Assembly (NCBI GenBank): GCA_907163375.1
Contig: CAJQUW010002139.1
Coordinates: forward strand, 112,582 to 176,581
DNA length: 64,000 nucleotides
Direction of reading: 5' to 3'
Source: Prostheceraeus crozeri
Taxonomy: Eukaryota > Platyhelminthes > Polycladida > Euryleptidae
Shown here: positions 1 through 12,100 of the stretch, piece by piece
How positions within the stretch are numbered: the first letter of the stretch is position 1
How the letters are laid out: every line of letters starts with the position of its first letter
The notes under the pieces: model-generated
Seen by the model: the letters and a program-made list of their open reading frames with translations, nothing else
The model's database searches: none
What the model was told of the DNA's origin: nothing
Position numbers and translations under genes: made by a program

Positions 1-743
1 TGAAATTTCAGCCAAAACAGTACAACAAGATCTCGACCTTTTCATGAAGACTTCCATTATAACGCCGTTCATTAGATTTCCTTGATCATCAGCATCATTT
101 CCGCTTAGTTGCGATGCTTGTTAGCAAATATTCATGCCTTTTGATATCCAACTTGTTTCATACTACTTATAAAAGGGCGACATGTCGGTAGTACATAAAT
201 TGGCAAAAATTCAGCTTTTTCAAAACGCTCAAATAATGTTTTGGACCGCAGGAACGTAATCTCTGTAAAAAAATGAATCTTTTGATTTAAAAATTTTCGC
301 TGTAAACAGATACTTTTTTTCAGTCGACACACTACGTACATATACTTACTCTATGAGCCAGACTTTGTATTTTTGCCTATCACAACACTTTTGTACTAAC
401 TTATGGGAAGTTTTTGCAAACTGGACCAACGCACTATCCCAAAATGTCACCCAAATTGTCAGATGCAATGCGTGGAACTATAGATCAAGTTGCAAATGCA
501 TGGCAAGTACGAGTTCTTTTTTAGGTCGGACGCACACACGATAAGCCGCAAATGAAGTTCCAACACTTAGTTCCAAGTTTCAATGAGAGCTGGCATACAA
601 AATAAGCCATAAGTCATAGACCATAAGCCATAAGCCGTCACCCGGTTGAGAATCCTTGGGCGACGATCTTCAATAGAACCGAAGTTGTGATGTAGTGCGT
701 CGACCTGAAGCTCAACTCGTCTCAATATGCGTTATTAATCTAC
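1..743. other. No gene recognised
   Basis: AT-rich sequence with no recognisable coding exon. A short run of ataagccata-type repeats sits at 599-640. The missing 5' exon of the PTPDC1-like gene may be here or further upstream; I could not identify it. Confidence 0.4.
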
Positions 744-1012
744 TTAAATAATAGAAATTGATAATAGTAAACATCTAGAATGGAAGTTATGCTTCATGCA
801 AGACACAATAGTGGCACAAAAATCGCACGCATTTCACTTAGACATACTCGTCAGCGATTGCATAATTGGCGGCTTAGATGCAGTCACAAGTGAAATTTTA
901 AACTTCTCATTGGCGATTCATGCCCGAAACTTGCTCCCCGGCTGTGCCGTGATCTTGAGTCAATTTCCATTCTAGTCAACTTGAGATAAACAATTAATTT
1001 CTATTATTTAAA
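744..1012. mobile_element. MITE with inverted termini, family M1, complete copy
   Basis: Ends are inverted copies: TTAAATAATAGAAATTGAT at the left, and the reverse complement of AATTTCTATTATTTAA at the right, followed inward by ...TAGAATGGAA on both sides. Related ends occur at 54757-54888 and 58689-58808, around another element. No coding capacity. Confidence 0.65.
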
Positions 1013-2514
1013 TATAGGCCTGTCATGCTGCGTCGGCTAGTGATTTCTACGGACGTCAATACAGGATTATCCATTGATTGGTTAGTGTTGTCGTCCTCAT
1101 TTTAGGGAGGCCTGAGAACCGTAAAATATTCTTCTCACATATTGCGATATGAGAATATATTTTGTATAGACCCACCCAGATGTAAAATCAGTCAACACCA
1201 TATCCTTAATTATCATTGTGAAAGTATGAATAATTAACTGATCAGCAGATTAGCCTCATCAAATGTATACAATCAATATAAAATATGTCACTTTAAACAA
1301 AATTCACTAAGGTCCAGCTAACACAGGAAAATAAAAAATATCTGATTTGTTATTAAAAGTCATAAAAATCTACCTTCATTGGATGTGGTCTTTAGGAATG
1401 GAAGTAATATTGTGTCTTTGCACCGTGTCTCGCATCAGATAGCAATGATGCAAATGATATGGTATAAAATAATTACATGATGTATAACAAATAATGGTGC
1501 ATTGATAATAATTCTTATGGCCCTATCACAATCACAGAGGAGACCGGTTAGCAAAATGTTGACTTTCTATTACATGTTTAATTCAGCAGTTTTGTCATAT
1601 CTTTACTTTTATTTCTATAAAGGTATCTTAACGTGTTGCATTATGCAAACCAAAAATATATACATCACATTTTAATCCATTTCAATCATTTTCAATATTG
1701 AAGAGTATTTTCTTCATGTGCAATGATGCAACGCAATCTTTGAATTACATAAATGTTCCTTTCGAAAAATATTTTCTAAAACAGAGAAATCTCTTTTCCA
1801 AGCTCATTGATTTCACATTTCCCGTTAAAAATAGAATCTTTTCCATTCTTTAGTTACTGGACGTTGGTGAGGAAAGTGAAGTAAACAAAAGTGAATGAAC
1901 TTTGTTAATGGCTTTGTGACGCACGTCGTCATTTCCTCGATATTTGAACGCATCTGTACATGGTGATAATTATTATATCATTCATGGAATGAAATAGCTT
2001 CATTAATGCATCAGGCAGCCCAGTCATTCATGTAAAGACGTCACTAAAATAGAAGAGGAAATAGATTTTGCTGTCTCAAATTAGCACCTGAATAGAAATT
2101 AGCGGATTGATGCAGTTATGACATCACCGTAACACGGATGTTGGTTAAATTTTCATTTTTCAATGAAGGTAGATTTAGAAATTATCAACTTATACACAGA
2201 GTATGCGCAGATGCAGAATGCATATAGAAGGAACTCAGAAATGTTATAATTGCTGATTCATTTTCTCTCAATCATCATAAGTCATTGTTTTCCATGAAGC
2301 TACACACCGGCATTGTTATTCAGGAATTACTAGTGTAGAGAAGAACACTTGTGATGAAGAATTATTTCCTGATTTTTAGTTGATGATAACTTAAATGCGC
2401 AGAAACCACAAGTTTGTGCTCCCTCCAACTTAAAGCGGAAAATTAGGTTTTCACATTTAAGTAACAGACATCGAAGCCAAATCTTCTTATGAAGTAGGCA
2501 TTGAGTATTATTGT
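1013..2514. other. Noncoding, nothing recognised
   Basis: AT-rich unique-looking sequence, with no exon-like reading frame next to splice sites that would continue the PTPDC1-like gene upstream. Confidence 0.4.
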
Positions 2515-2690
2515 GTGAGGCGAAAAGCCTCAGTCCGCGCCTTCTCCGCATCCGCTAAGCCACAATCCGAGTCCGCTCCGAATCAGCCCGACCTCAATCC
2601 GAGTTCGCTCCGGATCCACCTCATCTCAGTACGAGTGTGCTACGTATCCGTTAAGCCGCAATCCGAGTCCACTCTGGATGGCACAAGGAT
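2515..2690. repeat. Degenerate GC-rich tandem repeat
   Basis: About five imperfect units of roughly 35 bases built on AATCCGAGTCCGCTCCG, far more CpG-rich than the surroundings. It lies 270 bases upstream of the first recognised PTPDC1-like exon. Confidence 0.65.
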
Positions 2691-2959
2691 TTTGACCTTG
2701 TTGTAGAAATATATGTAGAAGTGTTATAGAATACACTTGACCAACTTCAAGGAAGGTGCAGATGATCTGGTTGTGGCAATCGCGTAATATTGATTAGCAT
2801 AATAGTTTCAATGAAATGCGATTATGAAGTCTATCATCGATTATTACAAACTCACAATGGTTTCCAAAATTGATTGAATTTGATAAATTTTGTGATTGCT
2901 TTTCACTGCGTTGCATGAGTATATCTCGTCAGTATTATTATGATAACATTGTCTTACAG

Positions 2960-3156
2960 GGTCACTGATAACATTTTGGCGATGTCCAGACCTTGCACAC
3001 GTTTGATTAAAGAATACAACATATTGGAACAGTTTAAGGAGAATGGAATCCGATCGGTTATTAATGTGCAAAGACCTGGCGAACATTCATCTTGTGGAGA
3101 CAGCCTGGAACCGGAAGGGTTTTCCTACAGTCCTCAGAACTTGATGGACAATGATA
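2960..3156 (+). CDS. PTPDC1: PTPDC1-like exon a (start of phosphatase domain)
   Basis: Acceptor cttacag ends at 2959 and donor gtaagt starts at 3157. The first base completes a split codon (TG|G, Trp, if the usual family residue is kept). It encodes VTDNILAMSRP and INVQRPGEHSSCG, the signature preceding the catalytic part in this family. An upstream exon ending in phase 2 is required and was not found in 1-2950. Confidence 0.93.
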
Positions 3157-6100
3157 GTAAGTAGTTGAGTGTTTCTTGCCACCTTAAATTAATGGACTTT
3201 CTCATTCCGTCGAAGAAATATGAAGATTTCAGTTATACAGGGGTCTCACTCGGCAAAAAATCAAAAAAATAGAAAAAATTTAAGAATGTGGCAAAAAATA
3301 GCAAAAAAAAGTAAAGAATGGTAAAAAATGGCAAAAAATCTGGGATTTTTACTAGTATCAGCAGTAATTATTTTCTTATTGATATCTCTGTGGTCTAATT
3401 CTTAAATGGTGTAGTGGAAATTTCTAGCAATCCAAAATTCAGCACGTAATTTTGCTGCATGCTTTCATTTCAGTCACTGATTACTTCGATATTTTCGGAT
3501 TCTGTCGTCATCAAATCTCGATAAGGATTCATAACAAACTTCTACATGATCCTGGCGGCGGCGGTGGCCCCGCCAGGTGCTTATTTAGTGGGTGATGCAA
3601 TGGCGTCCCTCATGGCTAAAAGAACCTTCTATGCTTTCGTTAATTTGTTAATGATTCGTAGAAGGGGTCTCAGAGTGGCTTATGTTCCAACGGATTTAAA
3701 TCCGGCAGACCAGCCTTCTAGAGAATGTTTCTTGTTAACAAATAAAATTGATCCGTCCCTTTGTATGTGTGCCAGTATGGGCAAATTTCCAACTCGAAAG
3801 GAACTTTGGGATCCACTCCGTTTAAATTACTAATAATTAAATGGTTCAATTCTCCGGAGACCGTTTCCAACGTTCCTTGTTTTATTACATCTTCAACGCC
3901 TTTTAGCATTCTAAAAACACACCGCCTGTTACAACAGCAATTAACCTAATAAGCCCGGCGTGTTCTTAGTCGGTCGGACCTTCCATGACGTCATCATCCT
4001 TCGTTGCGGCAGTGCTTCCTAATTCAAGACTATCGTTGCGGCAATGTCGGCGCAAACTGATGCTAAAAAATTATAGGCATTATTTTTTTGCCTATACTGG
4101 CACACATACTTAATAAAGTCTACTTAAGCTAAGACGAATGTTTTCAGTGGACGATAGGTACTCGAAAAAACTGTATAATTATCATATAAGGACGGCATCC
4201 TGAAAAGAAAAAGGTCGATTGTATCGTGGTGAATACCTCATGGTGCACTATTCACTCAAGTCATTTAGTTTTCTCCACTTTAGAATAAAAATAAGGGGCA
4301 AAAAATTTTTTACCACCCTAGCAAAAAAAAGTGGCAAAAATCCAAAATTTTGGAGTGAGACCCCCGGTTATATTCACAATAGCAAGTAGCTTTCTGTCTG
4401 GCAGACTGGTCATTTATCCATATTTCTATGTCTCAAGGCAGTTCCTGTCGTTAAGGCATTGGGGTGCGATTAGCTTGGTGAACACATTGACGACATGAAT
4501 ATTTCGAATAGATTTCTGCAAATGCATTTTTCGAAAACAATTCATTTTGGCCTCAAAACCAACATAAATTAAACTGCGCTGACTAGCCCAAAGCAAAGTT
4601 AGGAAAAGCTACTTAAGGAGAAATTCTAAACACTTGTCGTTCGATTGCGAAATAAAAAGGCTGGGGTGTATCGGATGGATTAAATCAAATGTTTGTCATC
4701 ACCTCATGATTGGAATCTTTAAATCTTTATGTGAAATCTTCATAATTGTTCCATTTCTAATCAAATCTCACAGAGAATGAGTATCATGTTTCAAAAATCG
4801 GCACGAAAGAAGCTTTTCTGAGGTAGCAGGGATGCCATGTAAGGTGTCAATATATCAGCCTATAATGTGCCGTTTTATATTCTCTTTTTGAAGTGAGAAT
4901 TTCTGCAGTGCCTGTTGACAAAATCCTGAGATAAGGTTCCTGTCACATGCACATTTCCTACTCTCGAACGATTTCACTCGAGGGATTTCCGTTCCGTGAC
5001 CCTGTTTTCCATTTGTTCAGACTCGAAACTTCGACCACGGGATGCCAGTGGAAAATAATTAAGAATGAAAAGTACTGCATAAGTAAATTTTATTGAATGT
5101 CTGAACGATAATTATAAATCCACTGTAAAATAAGAAGAAAAACAACGACTTCTTAAATGCGTGATTTTTTACCCACATCATGGTAAACGTGAAGGGGCAA
5201 ACCGGAAAGCCCCGGTGCAGATGGCTAGTTATACATAGTCGGATATGCTAATTTTCAGCGTCTCTTCGAAAGCAGCTTTGGATAGGGGAACATGACTTGG
5301 TTCAAGATGCCAGCAAGTCCGTCGTTTTAGCTATCTGCAGAGAGACAGAGGATATTTATATCTTTAGGTTCCCTTGTTGTCACAAATCTTGATGGTCTCA
5401 CCCCCTCTGGTCATCTTACAATCCATCATAGAGGTAAAGAGGCCCCTGCGATTGATGGACCCCATTTACACGCAGTAAAGGACCCGCCTTTTATCGAGGG
5501 CCCATTTCGAGGTGATGGGGACCTCTGTCTTTTCCCCCAGGTAGGAGCACTCTATTCATTGAGGGGCCATTTCCAGTCGAAAATCGGCATTCGTTCGTCG
5601 TCATTCAGAAACCCATTTCAAGCAGGTAAGGGGCCTTTATGTCATTTAGTCGCCGATTTCGAGTCGACAATTCGCTCTCGTTGTCATCGAGGTAGGGGCC
5701 TTTTTTAAGCCAGTGGTTGTTCTATCAGTTTGAGGTCCATCTCAAAAGCTTTCCATAGAGGCCCTCCTGTACGGTCGCATCCCTCATAACTCATAATCAG
5801 TCAGATTTATTTTTGCTCTTTCAGTCTTTTTTTACAACTTCGGTTGGAAAGACTACGGAGTGACATCAATGCGAACAGTTCTGGATATGGTTCGTGTCAT
5901 GCAATTCGCTCTGTCTGAAGGCAAAGTTGCAGTGCACTGTCACGCAGGTCTGGGAAGAACAGGAGTAATCATCGCATGCTACCTCGTCTTCAACAACAGA
6001 TTGGGCGGGAAAGAAGCAGTACATTATGTTCGTGCAAAACGGTGAGTCTATTGCTTGACATTGATGACGCAACACTCAGATGAGAACGAGCTTTCTTATC

Positions 6101-9100
6101 TTTGATTGAAACGACTGATTCTTATGTCACATCCAAGTCGGATCATTGCTGAGATAAGAAATGTTTGTTGAAGACCATAGAAATTCGACACTATATCATG
6201 ACAAGGGACTAGGGCGGGCATGGGCAAACACTACGGCCGACGGCCCCATACTAAACAAAAGCAGTACTCAAATTGTCGGTTAAATTGTAGAAAATGCGAA
6301 GTTGTTGGACGTAGCTAATTATGCTATCAGTGTGTTGTCAGAAAGCATTTTAGTGGTGTCATGTCGTCGACTCGATCAAATATGATCTACTGTCTCCTAA
6401 GACGTTGGTACACTGCGCTTGCTATAACGCCTCGAATACAGATGCGTGCTTTAGAAAGGAAGCATGTTGTATTTGTCAGCAGGGATGTTTCCTTCCAAGA
6501 TGATCAAAATTTTTCAACAAATAGTAGACAGGGGCAATAGGTGTTCCTTTACAAAAGTATCATTACTAGCGCTAGCAACGAATTTTATAATGCCTTGTCG
6601 GCTCTGTGAGGGTTTGATCCTGCCAATTGACACAGTCGCGTAAGTTGCTCGTAGCTAAGTTGGACAGAGCACATGTCTAGTTAACCTTGGTCGTAGGTTC
6701 GAATCCTACCAGCCGCACATCTTTTGCATGGCAATTGATAATCGTTTATTTAATTTCATTGTTGTTAACTGCCACGTGAAACAGCATCAAGCACATATTG
6801 TGGAGGTACTTGAATCTTTGTTCTTAATGTCTTTGCGATTTTCCGTTGAAGTCTCTTATCATTTTCATTATTTTATTTCCACCCTTGTTCTGCATGTAAT
6901 ATTAATTGTCTAGCTACACGTTACTTCCACGTATTTTCGATAATAACGGATTCTTGGCACACACACAGGTCCTGTATTACTCTGATTTCTACAGGTCTAT
7001 TTCATTTCATCATAGTGTATTATTATTCAATTGTTTTTTGATGCTGTGCAATGCATTTTCCCTCGACTAATAGAATCCAATTATGTTTTATCTCTATCCA
7101 CTGATATGTTTCAGAGTTCATGAACCTTCACCAAATCTAATTGCAATTTTCAGACAATGTCTTATCGGAGACTTCTTCATATAAGTAATAATACCTAATA
7201 TTGAAAATATAGTAGACAAATGCCGTAGTGAATGCAAAGATTTATTGTATAACAGACGCGTTTCAGAACGCGTAACGCACCATCATCGGTGAGCAGCAGA
7301 ACGTGGACTGAAACGTTGGGTTATATATAGGACAGAGTTCATTCACAAACAGCGAGATTAACATTAATAAATGAAAGGGATAAGCAAAGTCAAAATAAAA
7401 ATAGTTGCTCAGATTAAGCCTGGTTATTCATGAGCTTGACTTTGCTATTAATGTTAATTAATTATCATCTGCAATTTTACAGAGGTTTGAGTGACCGTGA
7501 GTTGGAGTTTTGACGATCTGAAATAGCCGAAGACTTCCTTGAGTTAATTTGTTAGAGACCGTTGTATGTCACCAGCTATAGCCATACAACCATCGGATAA
7601 ATGTCCGCGACAAAGGTGTCTGCAATTAGAATGATGCAATCGCTAATTTCGTCATAAAAATGGAGCTTCAGAAAGGGGAGAAGGAGAAAAAGATTCCTTC
7701 GGTAGAAAATGTGATATGTATTTTTTTAAACTTTTAACACATTGCTAATAAAATTTAATGAAATAATGTCGGAATTCTAACGCACACAAAACTAGCCATC
7801 AGCCATTTCAGGAAATTGGTCATGTATAGCGAGGCTTATAACTGATGACTTTATAGCTTGTACTTTGAACCAGCTTTCATTGAAGCTAATATGATGGTAC
7901 TCAAAGATTTGCGACTTTTGCTTCATGGCTTGTTCATTGTGCTTCTGATCCTATCAAATTATATGTTTATGTCAGTGGCTTCTGTGTTGTAATGTTTTTC
8001 TTCGTTTCCCCGTTTTGTAGAATTATGTGCTATCTCACTCGGGAAGATGCGAAGAGCAATCTTGGACAGTTTATCAAAATAGCCAGTCTTTGCTGCACCG
8101 TGCATAACACATTTAACTTCAAATATCATAATTAAGGACGCACAGCATAGTGTGCTTATTTTATGTCTCTGGCTTGACCCGACTCCTGTTTGAACCCAGG
8201 TCCCTCACGCATATCCAACACTACCACAGCGCCACTGCACCGATCAAATAGTGTGGAACATAGGTAATGAATTTAAGCTGTCTGACATTGAGCTTCAATT
8301 TTGATCATATTGAGCACTATAGTTAATTAAGCACTAATTGAAAGCTGTCGCCTAAATGTGGACACAAGCCTGAATATCAAACAGTAAAGGAGTAAAGGAG
8401 CAGGAAATTGATGACAGCGAGCTATATTAAAAAAAGTTGTATCCAGATTACGAAAGGTACAACTTCCAACGAAAACGCAAATTTTACAGGAATGTATTTC
8501 CAGGGGCTTACTCGTCGGAGCACAAGTCTTGTTCACTATTATAAGTGTGACAAATGCACGCGATTTGCAATTTTCTGTCTCAATTCCGAATTTTTACTTA
8601 TTGCATCACTTTCGTCAAAACTGCATGTTAAATATAAAAGCAGTGATTTATGCGAAATACTCGTATTCGTATACTATAAAAACCAATAAAGATGTTAAAA
8701 CACTGCGCTCATACCTATATTTCTATTATGTTTTACTGTTGTTTATTCATGACTTGCTTGCCTGTAATTGACGTTCCTTCCTTTGATTTATTTCTCGATG
8801 TGAGGAAGTTCGAAACTCGTACGTTATCATCACTTTTACTCTTTTCTTCAAAAAAATCGTGAAAGAATCTTCATGCATTCAAAATTATAACTCAATTCAT
8901 ATTTGAAAATTATAGGCGAAACATATGTGAGAGCGGGTGTGATTGTGACCTGTTTCAAGACGTCACACAGTTACGTTTTTCTCAAGCTTTCAAGCTTATG
9001 TTGATTGTCGGGCAGAATTAGAACCATTCATTACACCCCTTTCTGCCCGATAGACTCCCAAAATCGGGTGATCTGCGACTGCTTTTCTCAAGAACTGCCC

Positions 9101-12100
9101 GTCATCAAAACTCTTTCTTCCCGTACACAATTAAGTGTATGACCTGATGATATGATAAATAACTGATAATTTCGATTATTGCATGAATTTCGTGTTACTT
9201 TCCCATTTTTTCAATGCACATGCATGAATTTAACGTGAATAAAGTATTCTATATCTATATTTTTTCTCTTTCTTGTCTCTCTCTCTCTCATTTGTATAAG
9301 TGACATCATTTGTAAAGATTTCAATTCTCAGTTTTAGAAATGTTAACGCTTCTCTCTCTCTCTCATTTGCGTAAGTGACATATCATTAGTAATGATTTCA
9401 ATTCTCAGTTTTAGAAATGTAAACGCTTCTCTCCCACTATCTCTATTGAATAATTATATATTAGAATTAATATAATAGAATAATATGGAGTAGAACTACT
9501 CGTACATGATATATTAATAGAATTATATGCTATTATATGAAACATGCTTACATGTATATGCACTATTTATGAAATGTCTTCGTAGACGTGTTTGCATATA
9601 AACGGGACAGCACTTTATAGTTATTGATTGAACCTTTTCAACCGTTCTACTCTGCGGCTCAACAGATGTTATGCGCGTATAGTGAGATGCTTCCAAATAC
9701 GTACTAGTTGTACGATTTCGTTGCGATCAGCGTCGTAACCAGCTGTGTTCTGTGAAAGCAAAAACGAAGTACTGTCTCAACAAAGTACACCAACTCAATT
9801 TTTTTCATTCCACGGTTGTGTTTACTCAGGGAAGAAAACTGCATACATTGATAACCATTTTAAATGTTGAGCTCGGATATATTTGCTGTCTGAAGCTGCT
9901 GAGAAACAACAAAAGCAAGCTGCATCGATCAATGATGAGCAAGCGTTCGTATTGTGTCCACGTTTCTGAATTCTTAGTATTTTCTCACGTTTTTATTCCT
10001 GAAACGTCAGCATTCACTCTTTAGTAATTGGATCAACTTCAGTATGAAAGATGAATTAACAAATGTAGTCATGAACCATTTCAGTATTTCAACATCAGCT
10101 TACATGATAGGGCGTGATAGCTCGTGTGCAGCGTACTGGCTCTGTATGACGAAGGTCTTGTGTTCGATTCCGAATGTGGATCTTAAGGTTTTTGACTCCA
10201 TAATGACTGACTGCGAGCGGTGCTATGCGAATAGGCCAACCACACATCTGACATGCCGACCTATACGTTCTTCAATTCTACAGAGCAATTCTTCAGTTAA
10301 AACAATAAGGTTGTAGCAAGTATGGAGATCTCTCAGCATGGAAATGCTTTTCGAACAACTTCAAGCAAAAATTTGGCTTAAAAATTCGTAAAATATCCAA
10401 CTTAGGTTTACATGCAAGTTTATTTGATAATAGTAGTACATTGGTGTACATTTGCATGTATTCTATTAATTGCATGAGACTATTTAGAAGGCAGATTGCA
10501 GATGGTTCTTTAAAGCAGTTCTAAAATACAAACCAATGGAGGAAATGAACAGCGTGGCTGAATTATGTTGATGCTGACAGAAGACCATTTGTCTTTTGAG
10601 ACATGCAGCTAAGTTGTTCAGCCTCTGTCCGACAACAATGCAGCACAACTTGCTACTTTAAGGTCGTACCTGGCCGTCAACTTAGACGCCGTCGGGGCAA
10701 AGGTATCCACGTGTGCTGCGATAGGCCCTCATGGGACATGGTGGGGGGAAAGTGGGGTGGCCAATAAAAAAAGTGATTTCATCTTAAAAATAGATGAAAT
10801 AAGGCAAAATATATTATTAACACAAAAGATGATCACTGAAGAGAGCATGACGTTTATGACTGAAATGCTCAAAAGCTGGAGTAGTGGTTGGAATGACGAG
10901 ACAGTCAATATAGTGTAGAAAATGTCAACATATGACCACATGCAATGAAAATTTTTCTATAAATCGTTGTCCTATGTCAAACATTTTTTAAAATGATTTC
11001 ATGGAAGTACTCGCTATTATTGTCGATCAAATCTTGAAATGAAAGTTGCTTGCCTTTTTCCTTGCTTATAACTATATACTACTTATTTTCTTGCTCATAA
11101 ATAGGTGAAGAAATTTCGTGACGATGTGTTACCCATACACATTTTATGCGATTGATTGCATGTTTTGTAGATGTCAGAGATCCATTCATGATAGAAAGAA
11201 AAGTGTAACAAGAAAAAACAATAATTTTAGTGCAGTAAAATTTAAAAAAAGTAGTTTTAAGCATGTGAGAAGTCCTGGCCGTCGAATTGTGGGGTATCTC
11301 TTTTCTTTCTCCCTCATTATATTAACTTGAATACTCGTATAAACATGCATACAATGTTTCATTTTCTATTCATTACAGACCCAATGCGCTACAGACACAA
11401 GAGCAAGTCAACTGTGTTCTTGAATTTAGCGAATACATGAAGCCACTCCGCTGTGTTTTTGCTAATGAGTAAGTTGTTGTAATCTGTTTTCAACTTTAAA
11501 AATTAAAAAACAATTAAACACTGGATATTGATATTCTCTCTGATAATACAGGCCTACCGGTTCCGAGTAAAATTATGATGCCATACATTATGCAATATTC
11601 TCTACCTGATACAAGAAAGACTATAGATTGTAGGTAAAGCTGCTCCTGTTGATCAGAGAATGAGATGTTAACATATTTAACACCGAGTATGATGTCCACC
11701 TGCATCGATAAGAGTTGCACAGTGCCTTCTCATGTTGAACAAATGACAGCTCATGAAGTTTATTGATCCAAGCGTGTCTTTAGCGGATCGCGAGCTGATG
11801 GAGGAAGAGGTTGAACATAATCGCCAGTGCGATTCCATGTGTACTCAAAAGTCAGAGTCGTCAAATACATTTTGTGTGGTCTTTCGCGCACGATATGACG
11901 GGCGCTTTGAAGATAATGAAGATGAGCTCGGCTGGCGGTCCATGATGCTGCATCAAAGATATAAGAGGAATTTTCAGAATTCCTTCAACTTATCAGGATT
12001 CAAATTGGCTAGAATACGGAAGAGTAGAGTGCAGGTTCTCTGCAAGAATGAACCTCGTCCATTTTATCGATCATAGTCACACACCTCCATCATCGTGACA

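Noticed and set aside
1820-1880. Missing 5' exon of the PTPDC1-like gene ending at the donor GTGAGG (about 1870)
   Set aside because: The phase fits (TG|G) but the frame meets a stop about 11 codons upstream and the residues do not match the family.
3546-3833. A host gene of 95 codons
   Set aside because: The recognisable part is a retroelement RNase H signature and it lies within transposon termini.
6645-6720. A second tRNA gene
   Set aside because: A box and acceptor stem are decayed; same SINE family as 16118.
11753-12076. A 107-residue plus-strand gene
   Set aside because: It runs antisense to and beside the Tc1 remnant at 12068 and has no recognisable domain; probably chance.
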